Part shown: positions 6,972 through 16,018 of the stretch, piece by piece
How the letters are laid out: the number at the start of each line of letters is the position of its first letter
Numbering within the stretch: position 1 is the first letter of the stretch
Assembly (NCBI GenBank): GCA_903970615.1
Contig: CAJCJH010000075.1
Coordinates: 1-41,524 of the forward strand
From: Rhodospirillales bacterium
GTDB lineage: Bacteria > Pseudomonadota > Gammaproteobacteria > Nevskiales > Nevskiaceae
Length of the DNA stretch: 41,524 nucleotides
Reading direction: 5' to 3'
Translations under genes and position numbers: made by a program
Notes under the pieces: model-generated
Databases searched by the model: none
Told to the model about the DNA's origin: nothing
What the model saw: only the letters and a program-made list of their open reading frames with translations

Positions 6972-9572
6972 ATGAGCACACTGACGGTATCCGATCTGGC
7001 AGCCGAGCTGCATAAGCCGGTGCCCGAAATGCTTGCGCAGTTGAAGCTGGCAGGTGTGGCCGTGGCGAATGAAAAATCGCCGGTGAGTCCCACCGACAAA
7101 CTGGCGCTGCTGGCGCATCTGCAAAAGACGGCGCGTTCGTCCACCGTGCTGAATACCGGCAATCCCGGGCGCATTACCTTGAAGCGCAAGGAAACCACCG
7201 AACTGAAACTCGGTGGCGGCCGCGGTGCGCCGGCCAAGACCGTGAGCATCGAAGTACGCAAGCGCCGTACGTACGTCAAGAGCGACGAAGCTGAAAATAC
7301 CGACGAGGCCGCCGAGGCCGCGATCGAAGCCGCCGAAGCCGCCGCACAGGCGCAGCGTGAAGCTGCCGCGCATGCCGCCGCCGAAGCCGAGGCGCGGCGC
7401 GTGCAGGAAGAAGCCGCGCGCAAGCTGCGCGAAGAGGAAATGCAGCGTCAGCAGGCCGAGGCCGAAGCTTCGCAGGCGCAGCAGGCCGAGCATCAGGAAC
7501 GGCTGAAAAGCGATCCGATTTATCGCGCCCGCATGGAGGCCGAATCCTCGCGCAAGCGGGCGGCTGAAAATCTGCGCCGCGCGACTGAAGTGCGCATCGT
7601 TCCAACGCTTGCGCCAACGCCGCAGCCGGCGGCGAAGAAGCAGCCGGACAAGGAGCGCGCCGCGCCGCGCGGCGGCCGCAACGAATTACATCTGGGCGAA
7701 GGCAAGGGCGCGCGCCGCGAGAAGAAATCGAAGAAGCCGAGCGGCCAGATTCGTGTCGACAATCTGCATGTGTTCGAGAAGCCGACCGCGCCGGTGGTGC
7801 GTGAAGTCGAAGTGCCGGAAGCGATCACCGTGGGCGAATTGGCCAACCGCATGGCGGTGAAGGCCACCGAACTCATCAAGGTGATGATGAAGAACGGCAT
7901 GATGGCGACGATCAACCAGACCATCGACCAGGACACGGCGATGCTGATGGTCGAGGAACTCGGCCACAAGGGCCGCGCGGTCAAGGACAGCGATGCCGAA
8001 GAAGGCTTGATACAGGCTGTCGCCGGCGACACCAACAAGGATTTGCCGACCGAGCCGCGACCGCCAGTGGTCACCATCATGGGCCATGTCGATCACGGCA
8101 AAACTTCGCTGCTGGATTACATCCGCAAGACGCGCGTCGCCGCGGGCGAAGCCGGCGGCATTACACAACACATTGGCGCTTATCATGTGACCACGCCGAA
8201 GGGCGTTATCACTTTCCTCGATACACCGGGCCACGCTGCGTTTACGCGGATGCGCGCGCGGGGTGCGCAGATCACCGATATCGTCATTCTGGTGGTGGCC
8301 GGCGACGATGGCGTCAAGCCACAAACCAAGGAAGCGATCCAGCACGCCAAGGCTGCGAAGGCGCCGATCATCGTCGCGGTGACCAAGATCGACAAACCCG
8401 GCGTCGACATGCAGCGCGTCAAGAACGAGCTGGTGAAGGAAGAAGTGATTCCGGAAGAATACGGCGGCGACGTGCAGTTCGTCGGCGTGTCGTCATTGAC
8501 CGGCGCTGGCATCGATACCTTGCTCGATGCGATTCTGCTGCAAGCCGAAGTGCTGGAATTGACCTCACCGATCGATGGTTCCGCGCGTGGAACCATCGTC
8601 GAATCCTCGCTGGAAAAAGGCCGCGGTCCGGTCGCCACCGTGCTGGTGCGAGCCGGTATTCTGCGGCAGGGCGACATCATTCTCACCGGCCCGTATTTCG
8701 GCCGCGTGCGCGCGATGTTCGACGAAGCCGGAAAGCCGATCAAGGAAGCTGGCCCGTCGATTCCGGTCGCGGTGCTGGGTCTTTCCGGTGCGCCCGATGT
8801 CGGCGACGATGTGGTTGTCGTCGCCGATGAACGCAAGGCGCGCGAACTCGCCGAACTGCGCGAAATCAAGCTGCGCGAAGCCAAGCTGGCGTCGTCGCAG
8901 GCGGTGCGCATGGATCAGGTGTTCTCGCGCATGGGCGATGGCGAGCACAAGGTGCTCAACCTGATGATCAAGGCGGACGTGCAGGGCAGCGCCGAAGCGC
9001 TCACCGAAAGCTTGCGCAAGATGCCGAGCGCCGAGGTCAAGATCAACGTGGTGTCGAGCGCGGTCGGCGGCATCAGCGAATCGGATGTCGATCTGGCACT
9101 GGCTTCGCGCGCCATCATCATTGGCTTCAATGTCCGTGCCGATAGCGTTGCGCGCCGTCGCATTCAGGACAACGGCGTCGATATGCGTTATTACAGCATC
9201 ATCTACGAAGTGCTGGATGATGTGGCGAGCGCGGTTTCCGGCCTGCTCGGCACCGAAACGCGCGAGCAGATCGTCGGTGTGGCGCAGGTGCGCGATGTGT
9301 TCCGTTCGTCCAAGCTCGGCAACATTGCTGGCTGCCTGGTGATGGATGGCGAAGTGCGTCGCGGCTTGCCGATCCGCGTGCTGCGCAACAACACCGTGAT
9401 CTACGAAGGCGAGCTTGAAAGCCTGCGGCGCTTCAAGGACGACGTCAACAAGGTCGAAGCTGGCACCGAATGCGGCATCGGCGTGAAGAATTACAACGAT
9501 GTCAAACCCGGCGATCAGATCGAGTGCTTCGAGCGCGTGGAAGTGAAGCGCACGGTGAAGGCGGAGGCGTAA
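6972..9572 (+). CDS. infB: Translation initiation factor IF-2
   Basis: The GTPase that places fMet-tRNA on the 30S P site and promotes subunit joining. 866 residues, similar to E. coli IF2-alpha (890). Order: an N-terminal IF2_N-like segment ([11 protein letters not shown]), a long Ala/Glu/Arg-rich coiled linker (about 110-215), a second IF2_N segment ([23 protein letters not shown]), then the G domain with P-loop GHVDHGKT at 371-378, G2 [10 protein letters not shown] and G3 DTPGH. The G4 motif reads T471-K-I-D rather than NKID as in E. coli IF2. Domains II, III and the fMet-binding C-terminal domain ([14 protein letters not shown]) are intact. It lies 13 bases after nusA, in the same operon. 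Confidence 0.97.
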   Translation: MSTLTVSDLAAELHKPVPEMLAQLKLAGVAVANEKSPVSPTDKLALLAHLQKTARSSTVLNTGNPGRITLKRKETTELKLGGGRGAPAKTVSIEVRKRRTYVKSDEAENTDEAAEAAIEAAEAAAQAQREAAAHAAAEAEARRVQEEAARKLREEEMQRQQAEAEASQAQQAEHQERLKSDPIYRARMEAESSRKRAAENLRRATEVRIVPTLAPTPQPAAKKQPDKERAAPRGGRNELHLGEGKGARREKKSKKPSGQIRVDNLHVFEKPTAPVVREVEVPEAITVGELANRMAVKATELIKVMMKNGMMATINQTIDQDTAMLMVEELGHKGRAVKDSDAEEGLIQAVAGDTNKDLPTEPRPPVVTIMGHVDHGKTSLLDYIRKTRVAAGEAGGITQHIGAYHVTTPKGVITFLDTPGHAAFTRMRARGAQITDIVILVVAGDDGVKPQTKEAIQHAKAAKAPIIVAVTKIDKPGVDMQRVKNELVKEEVIPEEYGGDVQFVGVSSLTGAGIDTLLDAILLQAEVLELTSPIDGSARGTIVESSLEKGRGPVATVLVRAGILRQGDIILTGPYFGRVRAMFDEAGKPIKEAGPSIPVAVLGLSGAPDVGDDVVVVADERKARELAELREIKLREAKLASSQAVRMDQVFSRMGDGEHKVLNLMIKADVQGSAEALTESLRKMPSAEVKINVVSSAVGGISESDVDLALASRAIIIGFNVRADSVARRRIQDNGVDMRYYSIIYEVLDDVASAVSGLLGTETREQIVGVAQVRDVFRSSKLGNIAGCLVMDGEVRRGLPIRVLRNNTVIYEGELESLRRFKDDVNKVEAGTECGIGVKNYNDVKPGDQIECFERVEVKRTVKAEA

Positions 9573-9588
9573 GCTTTCCGCCGCGCCG

Positions 9589-10023
9589 ATGCCGAAAGAA
9601 TATCCCCGCGCCGCACGCCTCGCGCCGCAATTGCAGCGCGAATTGACCGAGCTGATCCGCGATGAACTGACCGATCCGCGCATCGGCCAGATCACGGTGA
9701 CGCATGTCGATTGCTCGCCGGATTTGCGCAACGCCAAGGTTTCGGTCAGCTCCTTCGGCGACGATGAACAACTGCGCATTTCGGTGAAAGTGCTCGAAGG
9801 TGCCGCGATGCGGTTGCGGCGCTCGCTCGGTTCGCGGCTGAAAATGCGCTACACGCCGCAACTGCGTTTCGTCGCCGACATGGCGCTGCGCGAAGGCGAT
9901 CGCATCAGCGGCTTGATCCGCGCCGCCACCGCACGCGATCTTGCCCAGCCCGTGCAGCCGGCGCTGATTCCGGCAGGCGACCCCGGTGAAAAATCGAGTG
10001 AAGAACCGTCGCCGAAAAAGTGA
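9589..10023 (+). CDS. rbfA: 30S ribosome-binding factor RbfA
   Basis: RbfA helps late 30S maturation and cold adaptation by acting on the 5' region of 16S rRNA. The 144-residue product has the KH-like fold motifs: PRAARLAPQLQRELTELIRDE, LTDPRIGQITVTHVDCSPDLRNAKV, and LRRSLGSRLKMRYTPQLRF. The last 25 residues (after RDLAQPVQPA) are a Pro/Glu/Lys tail beyond the conserved core. It starts 16 bases after infB and its end overlaps the start of truB. Confidence 0.95.
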   Translation: MPKEYPRAARLAPQLQRELTELIRDELTDPRIGQITVTHVDCSPDLRNAKVSVSSFGDDEQLRISVKVLEGAAMRLRRSLGSRLKMRYTPQLRFVADMALREGDRISGLIRAATARDLAQPVQPALIPAGDPGEKSSEEPSPKK

Positions 10024-11005
10024 GGGCAGAAGTGAGCGCCGCGCCGTCGATGGCGTGCTGTTGCTCGACAAACCTGCCGGCCTGACCTCGAACGCCGCGC
10101 TGCAAAGGGTGAAGCGGCTTTTCGGTGCGGAAAAAGCCGGGCACACCGGCAGTCTCGATCCGCTCGCAACCGGCCTGCTGCCGATCTGTTTCGGCCAAGC
10201 CACCAAACTTTCCGCGCATCTGCTCGACGCCGATAAGCGCTATCGCGCCAGCGTCCGGCTCGGCATCAAAACCAACACCGGCGATGCCGATGGCAAGCCG
10301 ATCGCACAATCGATTCCGGCGGCCACGCGCGATGTGTTCGAGGCGCTGATCCCGCAATTTCTCGGCGCGATCCGCCAGGTTCCGCCGATGTTCTCGGCGA
10401 TCAAACGCGATGGCTTGAAACTCTACAAACTCGCGCGCGACGGTATTGAAATCGAACGCGAGTCGCGCGAGGTTTTCATTCACGAACTGCAATTGACCGC
10501 GTTCAATGGCGACACCTTCGAGTTTGAAGTGCGCTGCTCCAAAGGCACTTATGTGCGCACGCTGGCGGAAGACTGGGCCGCCGCCGCCGGCGAATTCGCG
10601 CACCTGACGACGTTGCGGCGCCTCGGCCTTGGCCGCTTCGACGAACGCGCGATGATCGATCTGCAAACTCTCGAAGATTGTGCCGACGCCGCGACGCGAT
10701 GCCGCCAGTTTCTGCAGCCGATGTTGATTCTGCTCGAACATTGGCCGCGTGTTGCGGTCACGCCGATCGAAGCGCGGCAACTGCGCGCCGGCATTCCGAT
10801 CGCTATTTACGCCAGCTTGCCGACCGGCTTGCTATGCGTCGTTGATGACGCGGGATGGCTGATTTCACTGGCCGAATACGACGGTGAGGGCCTGTTGCTG
10901 CCGCGCCGCTGGCTTGGCCGCGAAGCGGCTGAAGCAATCGCACCAACGCCGCCGCGGCAAGAATGTTCGGCGCTACCAGTTGTGGCAAAAGTCGGCGCCA
11001 GCTAA
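9986..11005 (+). CDS. truB: tRNA pseudouridine-55 synthase TruB
   Basis: Makes the universal pseudouridine 55 in the T loop of tRNAs. The N-terminal catalytic domain carries GVLLLDKPAGLTSN and the active-site motif GHTGSLDPLATGLLP with catalytic Asp58, followed by YRASVRLGIKTNTGDADG and the RNA-contact segment CSKGTYVRTLAEDW. A C-terminal PUA-like domain of the gamma type follows (from about 250). Starts are GTG only: I give 9986 (339 aa), overlapping rbfA by 38 bases; the in-frame GTG at 9998 (335 aa) is equally possible. The stop TAA forms part of the putative -10 box of the rpsO promoter. Confidence 0.95.
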   Translation: MKNRVKNRRRKSEGRSERRAVDGVLLLDKPAGLTSNAALQRVKRLFGAEKAGHTGSLDPLATGLLPICFGQATKLSAHLLDADKRYRASVRLGIKTNTGDADGKPIAQSIPAATRDVFEALIPQFLGAIRQVPPMFSAIKRDGLKLYKLARDGIEIERESREVFIHELQLTAFNGDTFEFEVRCSKGTYVRTLAEDWAAAAGEFAHLTTLRRLGLGRFDERAMIDLQTLEDCADAATRCRQFLQPMLILLEHWPRVAVTPIEARQLRAGIPIAIYASLPTGLLCVVDDAGWLISLAEYDGEGLLLPRRWLGREAAEAIAPTPPRQECSALPVVAKVGAS

Positions 11006-11008
11006 AAT
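10980..11008 (+). promoter_or_regulatory. Putative rpsO promoter inside the end of truB
   Basis: TTGTGG (10980-10985) and TAAAAT (11003-11008) with a 17-base spacer. The -10 box includes the truB stop codon. A start near 11015 gives a leader of about 45 bases before rpsO, with TGGAG (11050-11054) as ribosome binding site. E. coli rpsO also has its own promoter at this place. Confidence 0.55.
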
Positions 11009-11059
11009 AGCTTGTTAACCCCTCGAATATCACCCGAATATCATTATCTGGAGCTGTAA

Positions 11060-11329
11060 ATGCCGTTGTCCGTTGATCAAAAACGCGCCGTTGTCGAAAA
11101 ATTCCAGCGCGCAAAAGCCGATACCGGTTCGCCGGAAGTTCAAGTTGCCCTGCTGACCGAGCGCATCAACAGCCTCGGCGGCCACTTCGAAGCGAACAAG
11201 AAAGACCATCATTCGCGCCGCGGTCTGCTGAAGATGGTCAACCAGCGCCGCACGTTGCTCGATTATTTGAAACGGGAAGACGAGAGCCGCTACAGCAAGC
11301 TCATCACCGATCTCGGACTGCGCCGTTAA
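11060..11329 (+). CDS. rpsO: 30S ribosomal protein uS15
   Basis: uS15 is a primary binder of the 16S rRNA central domain. 89 residues including Met, the standard length. All of the family is present: an N-terminal helix ([31 protein letters not shown]), the conserved loop [16 protein letters not shown] and the C-terminal helix [17 protein letters not shown] Shine-Dalgarno sequence TGGAG precedes the ATG. In E. coli the protein represses its own mRNA by trapping a pseudoknot in the leader; the leader here has a 9-base direct repeat CGAATATCA (11024-11032, 11035-11043), but I did not resolve a pseudoknot. Confidence 0.98.
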   Translation: MPLSVDQKRAVVEKFQRAKADTGSPEVQVALLTERINSLGGHFEANKKDHHSRRGLLKMVNQRRTLLDYLKREDESRYSKLITDLGLRR

Positions 11330-11345
11330 GGCGCAGTTTTCGTTT
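11318..11345 (+). terminator. Intrinsic terminator overlapping the rpsO stop codon
   Basis: CTGCGCC (11318-11324) pairs perfectly with GGCGCAG (11330-11336) over loop GTTAA, which contains the TAA stop; TTTTCGTTT follows. The stem therefore starts within the last coding codons of rpsO. It should separate most rpsO messages from pnp, as the rpsO terminator does in E. coli. Confidence 0.8.
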
Positions 11346-11390
11346 GCCCTTCCCAAAATAATCAATAAATAAATCAATCGAGCCTATCCA

Positions 11391-13508
11391 ATGGTCAATA
11401 ACGACGCATATCCCGTCGCTCCCATCAAAAAAACCTTCCGCTACGGCGAACACGAAGTCACGTTTGAAACCGGCGCTATCGCGCGCCAGGCTTCGGCCAC
11501 CGTTATCGTCACGGTCGATCAGACGGTCGTGATGGTGACGGTCGTCGCCAAGAAGGAAGCCAAAGCCGGTCAGGATTTCTTCCCGCTGACGGTCGATTAC
11601 ATGGAGCGCACCTATGCCGGCGGCCGCATTCCCGGCGGCTTCTTCAAGCGCGAAGGTCGCCCGACCGAAAAGGAAACGCTCACCTCGCGGCTGATCGATC
11701 GCCCGCTGCGTCCGCTGTTCCCGGAAGGCTTCTACAACGAAATTCAGGTCGTGGCGATGGTGATGTCGCTGAGCCCGCAGGTTTCGGGCGATATCCCGGC
11801 GCTGCTCGGCGCGTCCTGCGCGATGTCCCTCGCCGGTGTGCCGTTCCAAGGGCCGATCGGTGCAGCGCGCATTGGGTACGCCAATGGCGCTTACATCCTC
11901 AATCCATCCGAAAAGCAGCTCGAAACTTCGCAGCTTGATCTGGTGGTTGCCGGCACCCGCGACGCGGTGCTGATGGTCGAATCCGAAGCGGATCAATTGT
12001 CCGAAGAAGTGATGCTCGGCGCGGTGTTGTTCGGGCATGAGCAGATGCAGGCGGCGATCAAGGCGATCAACGAACTGGTAGCCGAAGCCGGCAAGCCGAA
12101 GTGGGATTGGCAGCCGTCCGAATCCGCGCACGAGCTGGTCAGCGCGATCGGCGCGTATGAATCGGAAGTGGTCAAGGCTTACGGCATCGCCGACAAGCAT
12201 TCGCGGCGCGATCAGTTGGCGATCGTGCGCGCTCAGGCGACCGAAGCGCTGGCCGGCGGCGAGCAGCCGAAGTTTGATGGTGCGAAAGTCAAAACCGCGT
12301 TCGAGGAACTGGAATCGCGCGTGGTGCGCAATCGCATCCTCGATGGTCAGCCGCGTATCGATGGCCGCGACAACAAGACCGTTCGCGGCTTATCCATGGG
12401 CGTCGGCGTGCTGCCGCGCACGCATGGTTCGGCGATCTTCACGCGCGGCGAAACGCAGGTGCTGGCGGTGGCGACACTCGGCACCGGCAAGGATGCGCAG
12501 CTGATCGACGATGTCGGCGGTGAATACCGCGAGCAGTTCATGCTGCACTACAACTTTCCCCCGTATTGCGTTGGTGAAACCGGCCGTCTGAATGCGCCGA
12601 AGCGCCGCGAAATCGGCCACGGACGTCTCGCCAAACGCGGCGTCGCCGCAGTGATGCCGGATCTGGAAAAGGATTTTCCGTATGTCGTCCGCATCGTCGC
12701 GGAAGTCACGGAATCGAACGGTTCCAGCTCGATGGCGAGCACCTGCGCGGCCAGCTTGGCGCTAATGGACGCAGGCGTGCCGATCAAGGCGCCGGTAGCC
12801 GGCGTTGCGATGGGTCTCATCAAGGAAGGCGAGCGCTGGGCCGTGCTCACCGACATTCTCGGCGACGAAGATCATCTCGGCGACATGGATTTCAAGGTCA
12901 CCGGTACCACCAGCGGAGTTACCGCGCTGCAGATGGATATCAAGATCACCGGCATCACCGGCGAGATCATGAAGGCCGCGCTGGAGCAGGCCAAGGCCGG
13001 CCGTCTGCACATCCTCGAATCGATGGTCAAGGTGATCGACAAGCCGCGTTCGGAGATGTCCGAATTCGCGCCGCGCATCACCACCATCAAGGTTCATCCG
13101 GACAAGATCCGCGACATCATCGGCAAGGGCGGCGTCACCATTCGCGCGATCACCGAAGAAACCGGCACCAGCATCGATATCGATGACGACGGCACCGTGC
13201 GTATCGCTGCAGTTGATGGCGATGCTGCGAAGGCTGCCATCGCGCGCATCGAGGCGCTGACGCGCGATGTGCAGGTCGGCGAAGTTTACGAAGGCAAGGT
13301 TGCCAAGCTGATGGATTTCGGCGCGTTCGTGACGATCCTGCCGGGCAAGGATGGCCTCGTACACATCTCGCAGATTTCGGACAAGCGCGTCGAAAGCGTT
13401 TCCGACGAACTCAGCGAAGGCCAGACAGTGCGCGTGAAAGTGCTGGAGATCGATCGTCAGGGCCGCATTCGCCTGTCGATGAAATCGATCGACGTCGCGG
13501 CTTCGTAA
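11391..13508 (+). CDS. pnp: Polyribonucleotide nucleotidyltransferase (PNPase)
   Basis: Phosphorolytic 3'-5' exoribonuclease and degradosome component. 705 residues, as usual. Two RNase PH-like domains: the first begins [20 protein letters not shown] and contains [20 protein letters not shown]; the second holds [14 protein letters not shown] and the catalytic-region motifs [11 protein letters not shown] and [18 protein letters not shown] domain ([21 protein letters not shown], about 565-620) and an S1 domain ([23 protein letters not shown]) close the protein. It starts 61 bases after rpsO in an AT-rich spacer. The stop codon is part of a small tandem repeat. Confidence 0.97.
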   Translation: MVNNDAYPVAPIKKTFRYGEHEVTFETGAIARQASATVIVTVDQTVVMVTVVAKKEAKAGQDFFPLTVDYMERTYAGGRIPGGFFKREGRPTEKETLTSRLIDRPLRPLFPEGFYNEIQVVAMVMSLSPQVSGDIPALLGASCAMSLAGVPFQGPIGAARIGYANGAYILNPSEKQLETSQLDLVVAGTRDAVLMVESEADQLSEEVMLGAVLFGHEQMQAAIKAINELVAEAGKPKWDWQPSESAHELVSAIGAYESEVVKAYGIADKHSRRDQLAIVRAQATEALAGGEQPKFDGAKVKTAFEELESRVVRNRILDGQPRIDGRDNKTVRGLSMGVGVLPRTHGSAIFTRGETQVLAVATLGTGKDAQLIDDVGGEYREQFMLHYNFPPYCVGETGRLNAPKRREIGHGRLAKRGVAAVMPDLEKDFPYVVRIVAEVTESNGSSSMASTCAASLALMDAGVPIKAPVAGVAMGLIKEGERWAVLTDILGDEDHLGDMDFKVTGTTSGVTALQMDIKITGITGEIMKAALEQAKAGRLHILESMVKVIDKPRSEMSEFAPRITTIKVHPDKIRDIIGKGGVTIRAITEETGTSIDIDDDGTVRIAAVDGDAAKAAIARIEALTRDVQVGEVYEGKVAKLMDFGAFVTILPGKDGLVHISQISDKRVESVSDELSEGQTVRVKVLEIDRQGRIRLSMKSIDVAAS

Positions 13509-13532
13509 TCGCTTGTAAGTAATCGCTTGTAA
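13506..13532 (+). repeat. 13-base tandem direct repeat on the pnp stop codon
   Basis: TAATCGCTTGTAA occurs at 13506-13518 and again at 13520-13532, one base apart. The first copy begins with the pnp stop codon. It looks like a recent slippage duplication; each copy also provides extra stop codons. Confidence 0.75.
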
Positions 13533-13651
13533 ATCCGGTAGCCGTTGATCGGCCGGCTGACTTTCGAGCTTGATGTCGGAAGTCAGTTGCTGCACAATCT
13601 TGGCGCTCGTTGCACCGCTAGCCGCTTCAAAGCAGAGCAGCGTCCGCAACT

Positions 13652-13689
13652 CACCTAAAAAGAACCCCCGGTATTCTGGGGGTAAGGTG
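13652..13689 (-). terminator. Terminator for the phaR (minus-strand) transcript
   Basis: ACCCCC (13664-13669) pairs with GGGGGT (13678-13683) over an 8-base loop. Read on the minus strand the stem is followed by TCTTTTT, a proper U tract. An outer stem, CACCT (13652-13656) with AGGTG (13685-13689), encloses it. It lies about 270 bases past the phaR stop. Confidence 0.55.
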
Positions 13690-13851
13690 CGAGAAAGGCT
13701 TATCGCCTTTCTGGAGGAGGTTTCCGGCAGCGCGCTATTAAAATTCTTTCAGCGCTGTTTGATCGATCGTTGTTGCACTGCACTATAGATCGGCCAATCT
13801 AAGGGCGTCAATCAAACGCGATCAAGTTTATTTTCAGGTAATTCAAACACC

Positions 13852-13886
13852 TGGCGAAATTTAGAGACTTGCATCACATTTCGCCA
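13852..13886. repeat. 9-base inverted repeat TGGCGAAAT / ATTTCGCCA
   Basis: Perfect arms at 13852-13860 and 13878-13886 with a 17-base AT-rich spacer, just past the 3' end of phaR. It may form an RNA hairpin or a protein binding site. No T tract follows on either strand. Confidence 0.55.
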
Positions 13887-13954
13887 AGTGATTTTGCGCA
13901 ATATAGGATGACCCGCAAATAGCGCTGCCGCAGTATCTGCAGCAATCGACAGGC

Positions 13955-14449
13955 TTATTCGTCGCTCTTGCCATGCAACGGATTTATGGCCTTAGCACGC
14001 GACAGGCTCTTCAAAAATTCCTTGCGTACCGAGCGCCAGATCGGCACTTGCTTGTCGGCCAGTTCCTTCAGCCGCTGCACCGGGTGCGTCGCAGCCTGGC
14101 CGAGCAAGCCCTTGAGCTGATCGCTGAAATGCTGCTGCTGTTCGAGATACAGCTGCATCGACATTTCCAGGTAACGGCTGATGCTGGTCTGCATCGGATC
14201 GCCATACACGCGGATGATGTGCGTCAGCAAATCCGAACTGAAAATCGGATTGCCGCCCTCTTCCTGCTCGGCAATCACCTGCAGCAAAATGCTACGCGTA
14301 ATGTCTTCCCGCGTACGCTTGTCCTCGACGCGAAATTTCACATTGCCCAGCACCAGCTGCCGCACTTCTTCGAGCGTGATGTAGCGGCTGACGTTGGTGT
14401 CGTACAAGCGCCGGTTCGGATATTTTTTGATGATGCGGATATCGTTCAT
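13955..14449 (-). CDS. phaR: PhaR-type polyhydroxyalkanoate synthesis repressor
   Basis: PhaR proteins bind DNA and PHA granules and repress phasin genes and phaR itself. The start at 14449 is set by the conserved N-terminus MNDIRIIKKYPNRRLYDT (PHB/PHA accumulation regulator DNA-binding domain), followed by YITLEEVRQLVLGNVKFRV and a C-terminal PHB_acc region (MQTSISRYLEMSMQLYLEQQ). 164 residues, a normal size. The ten residues upstream of this Met are unlike the family. It is the last gene of the queF operon, 48 bases after gluQ. No PHA synthase or phasin gene is in the window, so it may act on distant genes or have a wider role. Confidence 0.9.
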   Translation of the reverse strand: MNDIRIIKKYPNRRLYDTNVSRYITLEEVRQLVLGNVKFRVEDKRTREDITRSILLQVIAEQEEGGNPIFSSDLLTHIIRVYGDPMQTSISRYLEMSMQLYLEQQQHFSDQLKGLLGQAATHPVQRLKELADKQVPIWRSVRKEFLKSLSRAKAINPLHGKSDE

Positions 14450-14497
14450 GCGATTCGGATATGACGAGCGCCGCAGCATGCCAGATGCGAGCGCTGC

Positions 14498-15412
14498 TCA
14501 CCAACTCGGGACGTTCGCCATCAACCGACCCGATTTATCGGCAATCGTTGCCGCCAGCCGGGGAATGTCCCAGGCCGTGCAAGCCCATTGCAGGATTTCC
14601 GCCGCGGCTGCACCTTGCAGTGATGCCGGCGGTTGCTGGCCCAGCGCGGTCAGTCCAGCGAGCAGATTTTCGCTGACGGAACGCCGATCAACCGATTCGG
14701 CATGATTCTGCTTGCTCAGTTTACGGCCGTACTGATCGAGCAAGACGGGAACGTGCAGGTAAGCCGGTTGCCGCAGATCGAGCAGCTGTTGCAGGTAACG
14801 CTGCCGAAAACTGGAGCCGATCAAATCCGCACCGCGCACCACTTCGGTAATACCCTGCGCCTGCTCATCCACCACGCAGGCCAGCTGATAGCTGATCTGG
14901 CCATCCGCGCGACGCACGATGAAATCGCCAACTTCCTGCGCCAGCGCGCGAACCAGAAGTCCCTGACAAGCATCTTCAAACTGCAAGGAAATATCGGCAA
15001 CGGCTAACCTGACGGCCTTGCCCAGCAGATTTTTTGATTGACCGCGGCAAGTCCCGGCGTAAACCGCGCCGTCGATAGCTGCAATCGAGGTCTGTGCCAA
15101 TTGCGCGCGGGTACATCCGCAAGCGTACAGAGGTTGGCGGGCCAGCAGTTGTTCAAAAGCAGCTTCGTATTCTTCGATATGCGCGCTTTGCCGTCGCGGC
15201 GTTTCGTCCCAGAGCAGACCATGCGCTTCGAGCTGGCGCAGAATCGTGTCGCAATGCTCAGGGCGGCAACGCGCCTGATCCAGATCGTCGATCCGCAACA
15301 ACCACGTCCCGCCAGCCGCGCGCGCTTGCAGAAAACTGGCCAGCGCCGTCAGCATCGAACCCGCATGCAGCGGCCCGGAAGGAGTGGGTGCGAAGCGTCC
15401 GCGATAGCGCAT
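14498..15412 (-). CDS. gluQ: Glutamyl-Q tRNA(Asp) synthetase
   Basis: A truncated GluRS paralogue that attaches glutamate to queuosine 34 of tRNA-Asp. 304 residues, close to E. coli YadB/GluQ. The HIGH-like motif is in APTPSGPLHAGS (8-19), the KMSKS-like motif in RKLSKQN. The Cys/Tyr zinc site is visible as CGCTR then YAGTC. The anticodon-binding domain of GluRS is absent, the defining feature of the family. It starts 8 bases after the deoxyinosine glycosylase gene and shares the operon with queF, which serves an earlier step of the same modification. Confidence 0.94.
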   Translation of the reverse strand: MRYRGRFAPTPSGPLHAGSMLTALASFLQARAAGGTWLLRIDDLDQARCRPEHCDTILRQLEAHGLLWDETPRRQSAHIEEYEAAFEQLLARQPLYACGCTRAQLAQTSIAAIDGAVYAGTCRGQSKNLLGKAVRLAVADISLQFEDACQGLLVRALAQEVGDFIVRRADGQISYQLACVVDEQAQGITEVVRGADLIGSSFRQRYLQQLLDLRQPAYLHVPVLLDQYGRKLSKQNHAESVDRRSVSENLLAGLTALGQQPPASLQGAAAAEILQWACTAWDIPRLAATIADKSGRLMANVPSW

Positions 15413-15420
15413 CGGCAGCG

Positions 15421-16008
15421 CTATAAAAACTTCGGCGGAACGATTGCCCGCGAATGAATTTCAGGCGGATTCGAGACGATCATCGCAGCAGACGATTCCA
15501 GTGAAATTCCATCTCGCGCAATCACGCGCCAAGCCGCCAGCTTTTGCGCAAACGACATACCCGCATGTGCCGGGCTGGTCGAAGGCAGGCGTTGATAGTC
15601 CAATCCGGATGCGTCGAGTCGCGGCAACACGTCGCGCTGAAAAGTTTCCGCAGCCTTGGCGCCGTTGAAGAACACCCGGCGTATTTTGGGGTGGCGCCGA
15701 AAGAACGTCGAAAAATCGTTGGCGATAGCAGACGAAGCTTCGATGTCGGAATCGAGACTGCCGGGCCGAAAGCAGGACGCCAGCACATCCCACAAGGCAA
15801 TGCCTTGCGATTGCAAAATGCTCAGCCTTTCAGCGTAAGGCAGCTGCGGATGCGCGCCGAAAAGCTCGCCCTGAATCTGCCAGAACGCATTGCGCGGGTG
15901 GGCGTAATACTGCTGCGCCCGCAGCGACGCCTGGCCCGGCATGCTGCCGAGAATCAGCACGCTCGCGTTGGTATCGGCGACCGCTGCGAGGCATTGCGCT
16001 TGCGACAT
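15421..16008 (-). CDS. DNA-deoxyinosine (hypoxanthine) glycosylase, UDG superfamily
   Basis: Removes hypoxanthine that arises in DNA by adenine deamination. The product (195 aa) has the uracil-DNA glycosylase fold signature VLILGSMPG at residues 17-25, then QYYAHPRNAFW, the motif carrying the Asn implicated in catalysis in family 6 enzymes. FNGAKAAETF and LPSTSPAHAGMS are further family motifs. The last 25 or so residues (after KLAAWRVIARDG) extend beyond the usual end. It lies 10 bases after the ceramidase-like gene in the queF operon; a link between DNA deamination repair and tRNA modification is not known to me. Confidence 0.88.
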   Translation of the reverse strand: MSQAQCLAAVADTNASVLILGSMPGQASLRAQQYYAHPRNAFWQIQGELFGAHPQLPYAERLSILQSQGIALWDVLASCFRPGSLDSDIEASSAIANDFSTFFRRHPKIRRVFFNGAKAAETFQRDVLPRLDASGLDYQRLPSTSPAHAGMSFAQKLAAWRVIARDGISLESSAAMIVSNPPEIHSRAIVPPKFL

Positions 16009-16018
16009 GGCGCCCGCG

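Larger units (their letters stand above)
13509..13954. other. Structured gap between convergent pnp and phaR, 446 bp
   Basis: No convincing gene lies here; the only frame (plus strand from 13570) has no coding signature. The DNA holds several inverted repeats: the terminator-like element at 13652-13689, a perfect 8-bp hairpin AGAAAGGC-TTATC-GCCTTTCT at 13692-13712 followed by GGAGGAGG, a hairpin CAGGT...ACCTG at 13835-13853, and the 9-base inverted repeat at 13852-13886. Some must be 3' ends of the two converging transcripts; a small RNA gene is possible but unproven. Confidence 0.45.

Noticed and set aside
13570-13788. 72-codon plus-strand frame after pnp
   Set aside because: It crosses two hairpins and a terminator-like element, lacks a ribosome binding site and shows no coding pattern.
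13973-14464. 163-codon plus-strand frame over phaR
   Set aside because: Antisense to a clear PhaR domain protein.
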